A stretch of 64,000 bases of DNA, from the NCBI RefSeq assembly GCF_000426845.1, contig NZ_AUGD01000002.1, forward strand, positions 806,001-870,000, in the 5' to 3' direction. The notes beneath the pieces were generated by a model. That model ran no database searches. It saw only the letters and a list, made by a program, of their open reading frames with translations, and was not told the origin of the DNA. Origin of the DNA: Bradyrhizobium sp. in8p8 (GTDB lineage Bacteria; Pseudomonadota; Alphaproteobacteria; Rhizobiales; Xanthobacteraceae). Shown in pieces: positions 1-8,942 of the stretch. A program made the translations under genes and the position numbers. Every line of letters begins with the position of its first letter. Position 1 is the stretch's first letter.

Positions 1-236
1 CGCAGCGAGGCGAAGCCGACGGGCGAGCCCTCGAGCGTCGCGATCAGCGTGAGGTCGGCCGCAAGCCGCTTCCCAAACTCCTCGTCCTCGGCCGCCGCCA
101 TCCAGGCTTCCTGCTGCGCCTCGCTGTAGTCATCGCCGGTCAATTCCGCGATGCTGGCGGCGAAGATCGCGGCAAGCACCGGCACGTCAGCAGGCAGGAA
201 GGGCCGCAAGCCGGGCTTGGGATGCGCTTGTGCCAT
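1..236 (-). CDS. GNAT-family acyltransferase, C-terminal part outside window
   Basis: Only the first 78 codons are inside the window. Translation from the ATG at 236 begins MAQAHPKPGLRPF and continues with AAIFAASIAELTGDDY, then LTLIATLEGSPVGFASL at the edge. This helix-turn-strand order is that of the N-terminal half of a GNAT N-acyltransferase, which normally moves an acetyl group from acetyl-CoA to an amine. The acetyl-CoA loop would lie outside the window, so the family call rests on the N-terminal pattern only and the acceptor is unknown. It begins 5 bases after the stop of the small membrane gene and is probably co-transcribed with it and cysS. Confidence 0.6.
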   Translation of the reverse strand, partial: MAQAHPKPGLRPFLPADVPVLAAIFAASIAELTGDDYSEAQQEAWMAAAEDEEFGKRLAADLTLIATLEGSPVGFASL

Positions 237-241
237 CGTGT

Positions 242-355
242 TCACCACATTCCGTAGAGCTTGAGCACCAGCGCCACGGCGCCGGCCAGCAGCGCGATCT
301 TCAGCGCGATGTAATAGAGCCAGTGCCGCGGGAAAGGCGTATCGGGCCGCTTCAT
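242..355 (-). CDS. 37-residue membrane protein overlapping the cysS stop
   Basis: The ATG at 355 overlaps the cysS stop by 4 bases (ATGA), which suggests translational coupling. The product is 37 residues: a short polar start ([12 protein letters not shown]), then one hydrophobic helix (about residues 13-33, [19 protein letters not shown]). A single-pass inner-membrane peptide is the simplest reading. A longer in-frame reading that starts inside cysS at 541 is a shadow, since its first 62 residues are arginine-rich antisense-type sequence. Function is unknown. The tight packing between cysS and the GNAT gene is the main evidence that it is real. Confidence 0.55.
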   Translation of the reverse strand: MKRPDTPFPRHWLYYIALKIALLAGAVALVLKLYGMW

Positions 356-1734
356 CGTGCGATCTCCCATGTCGTACCTTCCTTTGAGTCCTTGATCGCA
401 ACGCCCATCGCGGCGAGCAGATCGCGAATACGGTCGGACTCGCCAAAATCCTTGCGGCTGCGGGCAGCCGTCCGCTCCGCAATCAAGCGCTCGACCTCGT
501 TGGCATCGACCCCGCTCGCCTGCTGCTTTCGTCCTTCCCACTGCGCCGCGCTTTCGGAGAGGAAGCCAAGCAGCCGCAACGAGCCAGCCAACGCGCTCAC
601 GTCGTTGCCGCGCAGGCCGTGCAGCGCCGCGATCGCCAGCGGCGTATTGAGGTCATCGAGCAGCGGCTCGATCACGGAAGCTGCGGGTTTCCCGGGCGCG
701 GCGTCGGCTGCGAGGCGGTACCAGTCGTCGAGCGTCTTGGCGCTCTCCTCCAGCGACTTCATGGTCCAGTCGATCGGCGAGCGGTAGTGCGTCTTGAGCA
801 TGTTCAGCCGAAGCACCTCGCCCGGCCAGTCCGCGAGCAGCTCATGGATGGTGATGAAGTTGCCGAGCGACTTCGACATCTTCTCGCTCTCGACCTGCAG
901 GAAGCCGTTATGCATCCAGTAATTGGCCATGCGCTCCCGGTGGAAGGCGCAGCAACTCTGCGCGACCTCGTTCTCGTGATGCGGGAACACGAGATCGATG
1001 CCGCCGCCATGGATGTCGAAATGCTCGCCGAGATGCTTCCAGGCCATGGCCGAGCACTCGACATGCCAGCCCGGACGGCCCTCGGCCTTGATGCCGGCCG
1101 GCGACGGCCATGACGGCTCGCCCGGTTTCGACGGCTTCCACAGCACGAAGTCGGTCGCATCCCGCTTGTAAGGCGCGACGTCGACACGGGCGCCTGCGAT
1201 CATCTCGTCGAGCGAACGCTTCGACAGCGCGCCATAGCGCGGCAGCGAGGAATTCGCCGCGTTCATCGCCTGCGGCGAGAACAGCACGTGGTCCTCGGCG
1301 ACGTAGGCAAAGCCGCCGGCGATCAGCCTCTCGATGATCTCGCGCATCTCGCCGATATGCTCGGTCGCACGGGGCTCGACGGTCGGCCGCAAGCAGCCGA
1401 GCGCATCGACGTCAGCGTGAAACTGCCTTCCGGTCTGCTCGGTGACCTTGCGAATGGCCTCGTTCAGCGGCAGGCCGGGGAAATCGCGCGCCGCGCGGTC
1501 GTTGATCTTGTCATCGACGTCGGTGATGTTGCGGACATATTTGACATGCGCTTCGCCGTAAATGTGGCGCAGCAGGCGAAACAGCACGTCGAACACGATC
1601 ACCGGCCGCGCGTTGCCGATATGGGCGAAGTCATAGACGGTCGGTCCGCAGACATACATGCGGACGTTGTTCGCATCGAGCGGCAGGAAGGTGCGCTTTT
1701 CCCGGCTCAGCGTATCGTAAAGACGCAATTCCAT
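352..1734 (-). CDS. cysS: cysteinyl-tRNA synthetase
   Basis: Charges tRNA-Cys with cysteine in the cytoplasm; a class I aminoacyl-tRNA synthetase that is normally monomeric. The 460-residue length is normal for the family. Visible motifs are the HIGH signature as HIGNARP at residues 38-44, the catalytic-loop KMSKS at 285-289, and zinc ligands consistent with Cys29, Cys227 (GWHVECSAM) and the HHENE segment near 252-256. The C-terminal anticodon-binding part is present and ends ...GTTWEIAR. It is the first gene of a leftward group with a tiny membrane gene and a GNAT gene. The ATG at 1734 sits directly before the consensus N-terminus [13 protein letters not shown]. Confidence 0.97.
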   Translation of the reverse strand: MELRLYDTLSREKRTFLPLDANNVRMYVCGPTVYDFAHIGNARPVIVFDVLFRLLRHIYGEAHVKYVRNITDVDDKINDRAARDFPGLPLNEAIRKVTEQTGRQFHADVDALGCLRPTVEPRATEHIGEMREIIERLIAGGFAYVAEDHVLFSPQAMNAANSSLPRYGALSKRSLDEMIAGARVDVAPYKRDATDFVLWKPSKPGEPSWPSPAGIKAEGRPGWHVECSAMAWKHLGEHFDIHGGGIDLVFPHHENEVAQSCCAFHRERMANYWMHNGFLQVESEKMSKSLGNFITIHELLADWPGEVLRLNMLKTHYRSPIDWTMKSLEESAKTLDDWYRLAADAAPGKPAASVIEPLLDDLNTPLAIAALHGLRGNDVSALAGSLRLLGFLSESAAQWEGRKQQASGVDANEVERLIAERTAARSRKDFGESDRIRDLLAAMGVAIKDSKEGTTWEIAR

Positions 1735-2020
1735 GACAACCCATCCCTCTCGGCCGGGCGTCCAGGGCTCTCAGTGTGATTGAGAAAAGACGGCTCCAGC
1801 CAGCGAATCGCTAGCTCGTAATCTCGCGGCAAATGGCGCAAATGGCGAGGAGACCGTGCATGCGTCACATATGGGCCACCACCGGCCCCGGCGTCAAGAG
1901 CCGCGAAAATGCCGCTTTTGGCTCCGCAAAGCGCGGACCCACCCCGATGGTTCATGATCCCCTAACCATTTGAGGCCATTCTGGAACCCGCAGTTCCTTC
2001 GTTTTTGCCCCGGTATTTTC

Positions 2021-2311
2021 ATGCGATCCCTGCTCGCGCTCATTTTCAGCGCTTCCGTCCTTGCGATCTCCTGCGCTTCCGCCGAGACCCGCCTCTTCAT
2101 CATCGCCGACCGGTTCGACCAGTGCCTCGCCAAGGGCGACAAGTGCGGCGCATCCGCCGCCCGCACCTATTGCCAATCACGAGATTTTGCCCAGGCATCA
2201 AGCTACCGCCGGGTCGATCCCGACGAAATTACCGGCTCCGTCCCCAAATCCGGCGCAAACTGCTCCCATGGCCATTGCGACGAATATGTCGCAATCACTT
2301 GCCAGCGCTGA
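2021..2311 (+). CDS. small exported cysteine-rich protein
   Basis: 96 residues from the ATG at 2021. The N-terminus MRSLLALIFSASVLAISCASA is a typical Sec signal peptide with cleavage likely after CASA. The mature part is about 75 residues with six cysteines (DQC, DKC, TYC, ANC, GHC, ITC), so disulfides in the periplasm are likely. A longer in-frame start at 1970 would put 17 residues before the signal peptide and is less likely. I do not recognise a family. It is divergent from cysS across a 286-base intergenic region that must hold both promoters; I saw no clear boxes there. Confidence 0.6.
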   Translation: MRSLLALIFSASVLAISCASAETRLFIIADRFDQCLAKGDKCGASAARTYCQSRDFAQASSYRRVDPDEITGSVPKSGANCSHGHCDEYVAITCQR

Positions 2312-2454
2312 ATTCGCGCGGAGCTGGCGGACCTTAGGCCCCATCTTTGGCCCTTGAAACGACGTGACGATGCCGCAGGAAGCGGCTATGGGAGGACGCG
2401 CTTGGGCCCCTCAGAGTCACGTGGAAAGTCACATTGGGCCGTGACCTCGCTAGA

Positions 2455-3639
2455 ATGGCGGATATGCCTGAATTCTTGTCTCTCTCCCGTGCCCGCTTCC
2501 TCCTTGCCTGCACCGTGCTCCTGAGCACGATCGTGCTTGCCACCGGCGCTTTCGCGCAGGCCGGACCACCCGGCCCGCCGCCTCAGCCCGGCCAGAACGG
2601 GCTGGGACCGAACCCGATGTGCGTGCGATTGGAAGGCCAGCTCGCCGCGCTCGATCGCGGCGGCGGTGATCCAGCCCGCGAAGAGCAGATCCGCCGCTAT
2701 CAGGATTCCCAGGCCAAGCAGCAGGCCGAGCTCGACCGGGTCACCATGCAGGCCAAACGCATGGGCTGCGATTCCTCCGGCTTCTTCTCCCTGTTCAACG
2801 GTCAGTCGGCGCAGTGCGGCCCGGTCAACAGTCAGATCCAGCAGATGCGCGCCAATCTGGACCAGATCACCGCCAGTCTCGAGCGCCTGCGCGCCGGCAG
2901 CGGCGGCTTCAGCCCGGAGCGCGACAGCCAGCGCCGCTCGGTGCTGACGGCACTGGCGCAGAACAATTGCGGCCCGCAATATGCCAATGCCGCGCAGCCG
3001 CAAGGCGGCGGCAACTTCCTGAGCAATCTGTTCGGCGGCAACAATGCGGGCAATCCGCAAGCCATGCCGCCGTCCGATCTCGGCCCGCAATCCGGCACCT
3101 TCCGCACCGTCTGCGTGCGGACCTGCGACGGCGCCTATTTCCCGATCTCGTTTGCCACGGTGCCGGCACGCTTTCCCGACGACGAGAAGACCTGCAAGGC
3201 GCTGTGCCCGGCGGCGGAAGCCGTGCTCTACACCCATCGCAATCCCGGCGAGGACATGAACTCGGCGGTCTCCATCGGTGGCCAGCCCTACACGGCGCTG
3301 CCGACTGCGTTCAAATTCCGCAGCGAGTTCAACCCGTCCTGCTCCTGCAAGGCGGCGGGACAGACCTGGGCGGATGCGCTGAAATCGGCCGACGACAAGG
3401 CCGCGGCCGAGCAGCAGGGCGACATCATCGTCACCGAGGAGAGCGCCAGGAAGATGCAGCAGCAGCGGCTCAACAAGGGCACGCCTGCGAATGCCAGGAA
3501 GGGGGCAACCCCCGCGCCGACGACGGCGAGTGCGCCGGCCGCACCGCCGCCCGCCGACACCGGCGCGCCGGCGTCGGGTTCGGAGAACAAGCCGATCCGC
3601 TCGGTCGGCCCGACCTTCCTGCCGCAGCAGCAGAAGTAG
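2455..3639 (+). CDS. exported DUF2865-type protein
   Basis: About 394 residues from the ATG at 2455; the ATG at 2464 (MPEFLSL) and a TTG at 2434 are alternatives. A signal peptide (ARFLLACTVLLSTIVLATGAFAQ) is followed by a Pro/Gly stretch. Then comes a helical region (roughly residues 50-130) with AALDRGGGD and KQQAELDRVTMQAKRMGC. A cysteine-containing core follows with TVCVRTCDGAYFPISFA and CKALCPAAEAVLYTHRNPGED, which is the hallmark of DUF2865 proteins of Bradyrhizobium and relatives. The C-terminus is a low-complexity Ala/Pro tail. Localisation is probably periplasmic or envelope. The biochemical role is unknown. Confidence 0.75.
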   Translation: MADMPEFLSLSRARFLLACTVLLSTIVLATGAFAQAGPPGPPPQPGQNGLGPNPMCVRLEGQLAALDRGGGDPAREEQIRRYQDSQAKQQAELDRVTMQAKRMGCDSSGFFSLFNGQSAQCGPVNSQIQQMRANLDQITASLERLRAGSGGFSPERDSQRRSVLTALAQNNCGPQYANAAQPQGGGNFLSNLFGGNNAGNPQAMPPSDLGPQSGTFRTVCVRTCDGAYFPISFATVPARFPDDEKTCKALCPAAEAVLYTHRNPGEDMNSAVSIGGQPYTALPTAFKFRSEFNPSCSCKAAGQTWADALKSADDKAAAEQQGDIIVTEESARKMQQQRLNKGTPANARKGATPAPTTASAPAAPPPADTGAPASGSENKPIRSVGPTFLPQQQK

Positions 3640-3675
3640 GTCTTGCTCGACAGCATGAGCTGTGTCGGGCTCTTG

Positions 3676-3820
3676 CCTTCTCCGCTTGTGGGAGAACGTG
3701 GCGCGAAGCGCCGTATGAGGGGTTCTGTCCGTGCTCACCGATGCGATGAGCATCGGGAGACAACCCCCTCACCCGAATGAGCTTGCTGTAGCTGCGGAGC
3801 TGCCCTCGCCCGCAAGGGCA
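3676..3820. repeat. multi-hairpin intergenic repeat (REP-like)
   Basis: The stretch between the DUF2865 gene and nadE contains nested inverted repeats. TTCTCC (3678-3683) pairs with GGAGAA (3691-3696). GGCGC/GCGCC follows. GAGGGGTT is matched by AACCCCCTC some 50 bases on, and a last hairpin is CCCTCGCCCGCAAGGG. This mosaic matches the dispersed intergenic repeat I recall from Bradyrhizobium genomes. It lies between convergent genes and may serve as a transcription barrier for both. Copy number cannot be judged from this window, although related sequence is present near 22560-22755. Confidence 0.6.
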
Positions 3821-3865
3821 CGATAATTCACATCTCGCTCGCAGCCATTATGGTCAAGCCGTCGC

Positions 3866-5623
3866 CTACCCCTCGAACGCGTCGATCGACGCCCGGCTCC
3901 CGCGCGAGACCAGCGTCTCGTCCGGCGCGGCAAGCGCCTCGCCCTTGTCGCGAAAACGGTTGGTGATGGGATAGCGGCGGTCGCGGCCGAAGTTCCTGGC
4001 GGTCACCTTGACGCCGGGCGCGGCCTGGCGGCGCTTGTATTCGGCGACGTTGAGCAGGTGGTCGATGCGGGTAACCACCCCACGATCGAAGCCGGCGGCG
4101 ATGATCTGATCCAGCGGCTGTTCACGTTCGACCAGACGTTCAAGGATGGCGTCGAGCACGTCATAGGGCGGCAATGAATCCTCATCACGCTGGTTCTCCC
4201 GCAGCTCCGCACTCGGTGGGCGCGTGATGATATCGGGTGGAATCACCTCGCCCGCCGGCCCGAGCGCGCCTTCCGGCTTCCAGCTGTTGCGCAGCGCCGC
4301 CAGCCGAAACACCTGCGTCTTGTAGATGTCCTTGATCGGGTTGAAGCCGCCGTTCATGTCGCCATAAAGCGTGGCATAGCCGACCGACATCTCCGACTTG
4401 TTGCCCGTCGTCACCACCATCAGGCCGGTCTTGTTGGAGATCGCCATCAGCAGCGTACCGCGGGTGCGCGCCTGCAAGTTTTCCTCGGTGATGTCGGGCG
4501 GCATATTCTTGAAGATGTCGGACAGGATGGTCTCGAACCCGTTCACGGCCTCCGCGATCGGCAGCACCTCGTAGCGGATGCCGAGATGGCCGGCGAGCTC
4601 GCCGGCGTCCGCAATCGAGTGTGGTGCGGTGTAGCGATAAGGCAGCATGACGCCGTGCACCTGGTCGGCGCCGAGCGCATCGACCGCGATCGCCGCGCAC
4701 AGTGCGGAATCGATGCCGCCGGAGATGCCGAGCAGCACGCCGGGAAAGCCGTTCTTGACGACGTAGTCGCGCAGGCCCAGCACGCAGGCGGCGTAGTCGG
4801 CCTTGTCGCCCTCCGGCAGTTCGGCCATTGGCCCGGTGCAGCGCCAGTCGTCCCCGCTTCTGGTGAAGCGCAGGGTGACGACGTTCTCCTCGAAAGCCGG
4901 CAGTTGCGCCGCAAGCGAGAGATCGCCATTGAGCGCGAAGGATGCACCGTCGAACACGAGCTCGTCCTGGCCGCAGACCTGGTTGAGATAGACCAGCGGC
5001 AGCCCGCTCTCCGTCACCCGCGCCACCGCGACGGACAGGCGCACGTCGTTCTTGTCCCGTGCGTAAGGCGAGCCGTTCGGCACGACAATGATCTCGGCGC
5101 CGGTCTCCGCCAGCGTCTCGACCACGTTCTCGTAATCCTCGGATTCCTCAAGCCAGATGTCCTCGCAGATCGGCACGCCGATGCGCACACCGCGAACGGT
5201 GACCGGACCGGCGGCAGGGCCTTGCGAGAACAGCCGCTTCTCGTCGAACACGCCGTAGTTCGGCAGGTTGCATTTGAATCGCAAGCTCGCAATGCGGCCG
5301 CCGTCGAGCAATGCGCAGGCATTGTAGAGCCTGCCCTCCTCGAGCCAGGGCGTGCCGACCAGCATCGCGGGCCCACCATCGGCGGTCTCGCGCGCGAGGC
5401 TCTCGATCGCGGCCCGGCAGGCGGCCTGGAAGGCCGGCTTCTGCACCAGGTCCTCCGGCGGATAGCCGGCGATGAACAATTCCGGAAACAGCACGAGATC
5501 GGCCTTGTCCGCAGCAGCTCGCGCACGCGCCGCACGCACTTTCGCCGCGTTGCCCTCGATATCGCCCATGGTCGGATTGAGCTGGGCGAGCGTGACCGCG
5601 AATGTGTCGAGACGTTCGGTCAT
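3866..5623 (-). CDS. nadE: glutamine-dependent NAD+ synthase
   Basis: Converts nicotinic acid adenine dinucleotide to NAD+ with ATP, using ammonia released from glutamine; the last step of NAD synthesis, in the cytoplasm. 585 residues from MTERLDTF. The N-terminal nitrilase-type amidase has the Glu-Lys-Cys triad context: LVLFPELF (Glu48), the lysine in RFKCNLPNYG, and GVPICEDIW (nucleophile Cys). The C-terminal synthetase has the PP-loop LGISGGIDSALCAA, followed by GNKSEMSVGYATLYGDMNGG. The upstream in-frame extension to 5677 runs through the intergenic gap to dgkA and is not supported. It starts 22 bases after the dgkA stop, so it probably shares a transcript with aroG and dgkA. Confidence 0.96.
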   Translation of the reverse strand: MTERLDTFAVTLAQLNPTMGDIEGNAAKVRAARARAAADKADLVLFPELFIAGYPPEDLVQKPAFQAACRAAIESLARETADGGPAMLVGTPWLEEGRLYNACALLDGGRIASLRFKCNLPNYGVFDEKRLFSQGPAAGPVTVRGVRIGVPICEDIWLEESEDYENVVETLAETGAEIIVVPNGSPYARDKNDVRLSVAVARVTESGLPLVYLNQVCGQDELVFDGASFALNGDLSLAAQLPAFEENVVTLRFTRSGDDWRCTGPMAELPEGDKADYAACVLGLRDYVVKNGFPGVLLGISGGIDSALCAAIAVDALGADQVHGVMLPYRYTAPHSIADAGELAGHLGIRYEVLPIAEAVNGFETILSDIFKNMPPDITEENLQARTRGTLLMAISNKTGLMVVTTGNKSEMSVGYATLYGDMNGGFNPIKDIYKTQVFRLAALRNSWKPEGALGPAGEVIPPDIITRPPSAELRENQRDEDSLPPYDVLDAILERLVEREQPLDQIIAAGFDRGVVTRIDHLLNVAEYKRRQAAPGVKVTARNFGRDRRYPITNRFRDKGEALAAPDETLVSRGSRASIDAFEG

Positions 5624-5645
5624 GGCCGCCCCTGTTCGATTCCCG

Positions 5646-5999
5646 TCAGACGAAGCCCAGTCGCTCGACGATCGCAAAGATCCAGAACGCGCCGGCCATC
5701 AACAGCGCGACGCCGACCGCGGCCGAGCCCATGTCCTTGACGCGGCCGATCTGCTTGTCGTGGTCCATCGTCAGCCGATCGGCAAGCTTCTCGATCGCGG
5801 TGTTGAGCAGCTCGACCGTCAACACGAACGCGACCGAACAGACCAATTCGACCGTGCGCATCGCCGTCGCGCCGATGAACCAGGCAAGCGGCACCGACAA
5901 CAGGAGCGCAAAGATCTCCTCGCGGACGGCCTGCTCCGATTGGAATGCAAAGGCCAGACCGTTCCGGGAATTGATCGTGGCCTTCCAGATCCGCAGCAA
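5646..5999 (-). CDS. dgkA: diacylglycerol kinase (DgkA family)
   Basis: A small integral membrane kinase that phosphorylates diacylglycerol to phosphatidate in the inner membrane. The core is clear: SRNGLAFAFQSEQAVREEI, then the signature VELLNTAIEKLADR, then QIGRVKDMGSAAVG, with three hydrophobic helices. No ATG lies near the expected start. A TTG at 5999, four bases after the aroG stop, gives 117 residues, which is the family length; a longer reading to 6104 is antisense-like and is rejected. The start is therefore inferred. The gene sits between aroG and nadE in one leftward operon. Confidence 0.88.
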   Translation of the reverse strand: MLRIWKATINSRNGLAFAFQSEQAVREEIFALLLSVPLAWFIGATAMRTVELVCSVAFVLTVELLNTAIEKLADRLTMDHDKQIGRVKDMGSAAVGVALLMAGAFWIFAIVERLGFV

Positions 6000-6003
6000 G
6001 GTT

Positions 6004-7392
6004 TTAGAGCCCCGCAGCGGCCGGCATCGGCTGGGCCTTGCCGACGCGCTCCTGCTTGAGCAGTTCCGCGACCAGGAAGGCCATATCGATGGATTGCTCG
6101 GCATTGAGGCGCGGATCGCAGACCGTGTGATAGCGGTCGTTGAGATCCTCGTCCGTGATCGCGCGGGCGCCGCCGAGACACTCAGTGACGTCCTGGCCGG
6201 TCATCTCCAGATGCACGCCCCCGGCATGGGTCCCTTCGGCGGCGTGGATCGCGAAGAACGACTTCACCTCGGACAGGATGCGGTCGAACGGCCGCGTCTT
6301 GTAACCCGACGTCGAGGTGATGGTGTTGCCGTGCATCGGATCGCACGACCAGACCACCACGCGGCCCTCGCGCTTCACGGCACGGACCATGCTCGGCAGA
6401 TGCTCGCCGATCTTGTCCGAGCCGAAGCGGCCGATCAGCGTCAACCGGCCCGGCTCATTGTCGGGATTGAGCACGTCGATCAGCTTCAGGAGCTCGTCGG
6501 CCTTGAGCGAGGGGCCGCACTTCAGCCCGATCGGATTCTTGATGCCGCGGAAATATTCGACATGGCCGTGGTCGAGCTGACGGGTGCGGTCGCCGATCCA
6601 GAGCATGTGGCCCGAGGTGGCGTACCAGTCCCCGGTGGTGGAATCGACGCGGGTCATGGCCTGCTCGTAGCCGAGCAGGAGCGCCTCGTGGCTGGTGTAG
6701 AAATCCGTGGCGCGTAGTTCGGGATGCGCCTCGAGATCGAGGCCGCAGGCGCGCATGAAGTTCAGCGCGTCGGAGATCCGGTCGGCAAGTTCCTTGTAGC
6801 GGCGGGATTGCGGAGAATCCTTGAGGAAGCCCAGCATCCATTGGTGCACGCTGCCGAGATTGGCGTAGCCGCCGGTGGCGAAGGCGCGCAGCAGGTTCAG
6901 TGTCGCCGCCGACTGGCGATAGGCCATCAGCTGGCGCTGCGGATCCGGCACGCGCGCTTCCTTGGTGAAGGCGATGTCGTTGACGATGTCGCCGCGATAG
7001 CTCGGCAGCTCGACGCCGTTCACCTTCTCGGTCGGCGAGGAGCGCGGCTTTGCGAATTGGCCGGCGACGCGGCCGACCTTCACCACGGGAACGGCGCCGG
7101 CATACGTCAGCACCACCGCCATCTGCAGCAGCACGCGGAAGAAGTCGCGGATGTTGTTGGCGCCATGCTCGGCAAAGCTCTCGGCGCAGTCGCCGCCCTG
7201 GAGCAGGAAGGCCTCGCCGGCCGCGACGCGGCCGAGCGCCTTCTTCAGGTTGCGTGCCTCGCCTGCGAACACCAGCGGCGGAAACGTCGCAAGCTGCGCC
7301 TCGACGTCGGCCAGGGCCTTGGCATCTGGATAATCGGGCACCTGGAGCACCGGCTTGCTGCGCCAGGACTCGGGCGTCCACCGCTCGGACAT
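6004..7392 (-). CDS. aroG: class II 3-deoxy-7-phosphoheptulonate (DAHP) synthase
   Basis: Catalyses the first step of the shikimate pathway: phosphoenolpyruvate plus erythrose 4-phosphate gives DAHP, in the cytoplasm. The 462-residue product from [10 protein letters not shown] is of the plant-like class II (AroA-II) type, not the short E. coli AroG type. Hallmarks are [52 protein letters not shown] and [11 protein letters not shown]. An AGAGAG ribosome site lies about 6 bases before the ATG at 7392, which favours this start over the extension to 7422. It heads the aroG-dgkA-nadE run. Confidence 0.95.
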   Translation of the reverse strand: MSERWTPESWRSKPVLQVPDYPDAKALADVEAQLATFPPLVFAGEARNLKKALGRVAAGEAFLLQGGDCAESFAEHGANNIRDFFRVLLQMAVVLTYAGAVPVVKVGRVAGQFAKPRSSPTEKVNGVELPSYRGDIVNDIAFTKEARVPDPQRQLMAYRQSAATLNLLRAFATGGYANLGSVHQWMLGFLKDSPQSRRYKELADRISDALNFMRACGLDLEAHPELRATDFYTSHEALLLGYEQAMTRVDSTTGDWYATSGHMLWIGDRTRQLDHGHVEYFRGIKNPIGLKCGPSLKADELLKLIDVLNPDNEPGRLTLIGRFGSDKIGEHLPSMVRAVKREGRVVVWSCDPMHGNTITSTSGYKTRPFDRILSEVKSFFAIHAAEGTHAGGVHLEMTGQDVTECLGGARAITDEDLNDRYHTVCDPRLNAEQSIDMAFLVAELLKQERVGKAQPMPAAAGL

Positions 7393-7571
7393 CGCACTCT
7401 CTCCGTGAAGCGAAAAGTACAACCTGATCTGTGGGTTGCGAGGGCCGCCTTATACACAGGCTGACCGGCGCCCGCCAGTTGTAAATCCATTTCGCACCGC
7501 AAGCCCTTGCGAGCAAAGCCGAATTCGCATTTGTTGGCGGCGGCAAGAAACCGAGGGGACACAGACCGCCC

Positions 7572-8468
7572 ATGGACGCGGCCCTGGACGATGTTTTCAT
7601 CGACGAGATCAGCTTTCCGGCGACCGACGGCTATGCGCTGACCGGCACCCTGTTCCTGCCGCGCGGGGCCAAGCGCCACGCCGTCCTGATCAACTCGGCG
7701 ACCGCCGTGCCGCGCAAGATCTATCGGGGCTTTGCCTCCTATCTCGCCCATCGCGGCTGCGCGGTGCTGACCTACGACTATCGTGGTATCGGCGATTCCC
7801 GGCTGCCGGCGATGGTCGGCTACAACCGACCGAAATCGCTGGTCGGCTTCAAGGCCTCTATGTCGGACTGGGCCGCGCTCGACGTCACTGCCGCGGTCAG
7901 CTGGATGCGCGAGCGGTATAATAGCCTGCCGCTTGCCTATGTCGGCCACTCCTTCGGCGGCCAGGCGCTCGGGCTGATCGCGAACAACACGGAGATCTCG
8001 CGCGCCGCCTTCGTGGCCTCGCAGGCGGCGACCTGGCGGCTGATGACCGCGCCGGAGAAATACCGGGTTTTCGCCTTCATGAACCTGATTGGCGTACCGC
8101 TCGCCCACGCGCTCGGCTATGCGCCGGGCTGGGCCGGCATCGGTGAGGATCTGCCCAAGGGCGTCTTCCTGCAATGGGCCGAGTGGGTCTCGAGCCCCCG
8201 CTACCTCTTCGATTCACGACTGCCGGAGCTGGAGAATTTCGCGAGGTTCAAGGGCGAGTTGCGGGCGCTGTGCTTCTCCGACGATCCCTGGGCGACGCGC
8301 CCCTCCGTCGAACTGCTCGCCCGCGGCTTCACGGCGGTCACGCCGGAGGTACTGACCGTGCAGCCATCCGACGTCGGGGCCAAGGCCATCGGCCATTTCG
8401 GCTTTTTCCGCCCCGCGCACCGCGACACGTTGTGGCGCGGCGTCGCGGAGTGGATCCAGGGGGAATGA
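7572..8468 (+). CDS. alpha/beta hydrolase (serine aminopeptidase-like)
   Basis: 298 residues from the ATG at 7572, with GAGGGG about 20 bases upstream. The fold signature is present: a beta-strand pair with HAVLINSATAVPRKIY, LTYDYRGIGDS (oxyanion-side strand and turn), and the nucleophile elbow VGHSFGGQ with the catalytic Ser. The late acid and histidine segments are CFSDDPWA and IGHFGFFRP. The substrate is unknown; the protein has no signal peptide and should be cytoplasmic. It is divergent from aroG. Many proteobacteria carry this S33-like group annotated only as alpha/beta hydrolase. Confidence 0.8.
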   Translation: MDAALDDVFIDEISFPATDGYALTGTLFLPRGAKRHAVLINSATAVPRKIYRGFASYLAHRGCAVLTYDYRGIGDSRLPAMVGYNRPKSLVGFKASMSDWAALDVTAAVSWMRERYNSLPLAYVGHSFGGQALGLIANNTEISRAAFVASQAATWRLMTAPEKYRVFAFMNLIGVPLAHALGYAPGWAGIGEDLPKGVFLQWAEWVSSPRYLFDSRLPELENFARFKGELRALCFSDDPWATRPSVELLARGFTAVTPEVLTVQPSDVGAKAIGHFGFFRPAHRDTLWRGVAEWIQGE

Positions 8469-8475
8469 GGCTGCG

Positions 8476-8739
8476 TCAGCGGATGATCGTGGTCAGTGAC
8501 GAGTAGCGCCTGTTCGGCTTGGCTTCACCCGGCGCAAACTGTGCGAAGGCGTCGCTGACGCGGACTGCCGGCGGCGTATCGCCGGCGAAGCGGAATTCCT
8601 GCGGCCGCGGCGCGTAGAAGCTGGCGCGGTAATAGGCGTCGTCGAAGCGTGCCTCGCCGACCCCGAACAATGCGTCGCAGACGAACAGGAGCGCATAGAC
8701 TCCCGCGACTGATGCGACGATCTCCCTGAGAATTGACAT
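8476..8739 (-). CDS. small hypothetical protein with N-terminal membrane helix
   Basis: 87 residues from the ATG at 8739 (MSILREIVASVAGVYALLF). One hydrophobic helix (about residues 6-22) is followed by a polar tail containing DDAYYRASFYAPRPQEFRF and ending SSLTTIIR. It could be a membrane-anchored or secreted small protein. The longer start at 8784 crosses a probable promoter or leader region. It ends 8 bases past the stop of the convergent hydrolase gene. No family recognised. Confidence 0.5.
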   Translation of the reverse strand: MSILREIVASVAGVYALLFVCDALFGVGEARFDDAYYRASFYAPRPQEFRFAGDTPPAVRVSDAFAQFAPGEAKPNRRYSSLTTIIR

Positions 8740-8865
8740 GTTGATGCCCTGCCCTGTTGCGGGCAGGATGCAGATCGGTTCCAAAGCTCAGGTTTAAGGC
8801 GCTGCGCTTTCTGTCCGTAGCGTTTGCTTCCGCCGAACGGATTACAGACAAATTTATCGATCTCG

Positions 8866-8900
8866 AAAAAGAGCCCGCCCGACAGGGACGTCGGGCGGGC
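8866..8900 (-). terminator. Rho-independent terminator of the UPF0114 gene
   Basis: An 11-bp perfect inverted repeat, GCCCGCCCGAC at 8873-8883 and GTCGGGCGGGC at 8890-8900, with a 6-base loop. On the minus strand it is followed by a run of five T (AAAAA at 8866-8870 on +). It lies 43 bases beyond the stop of the gene at 8943-9524. Confidence 0.85.
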
Positions 8901-8942
8901 CCAGGATTGGCCGCTCGGGAGGTGCTCAGGCGACCGGATTGG

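Noticed and set aside
2386..3753. 455-residue open frame on the minus strand antisense to the DUF2865 gene
   Set aside because: Very rich in Arg/Gly/Ala, no domain pattern, and fully antisense to a convincing exported protein; a typical high-GC shadow.
3676..3820. Cluster of hairpins considered as a CRISPR array
   Set aside because: The hairpins differ in sequence and there are no equal-length spacers; it fits a REP-like mosaic element.
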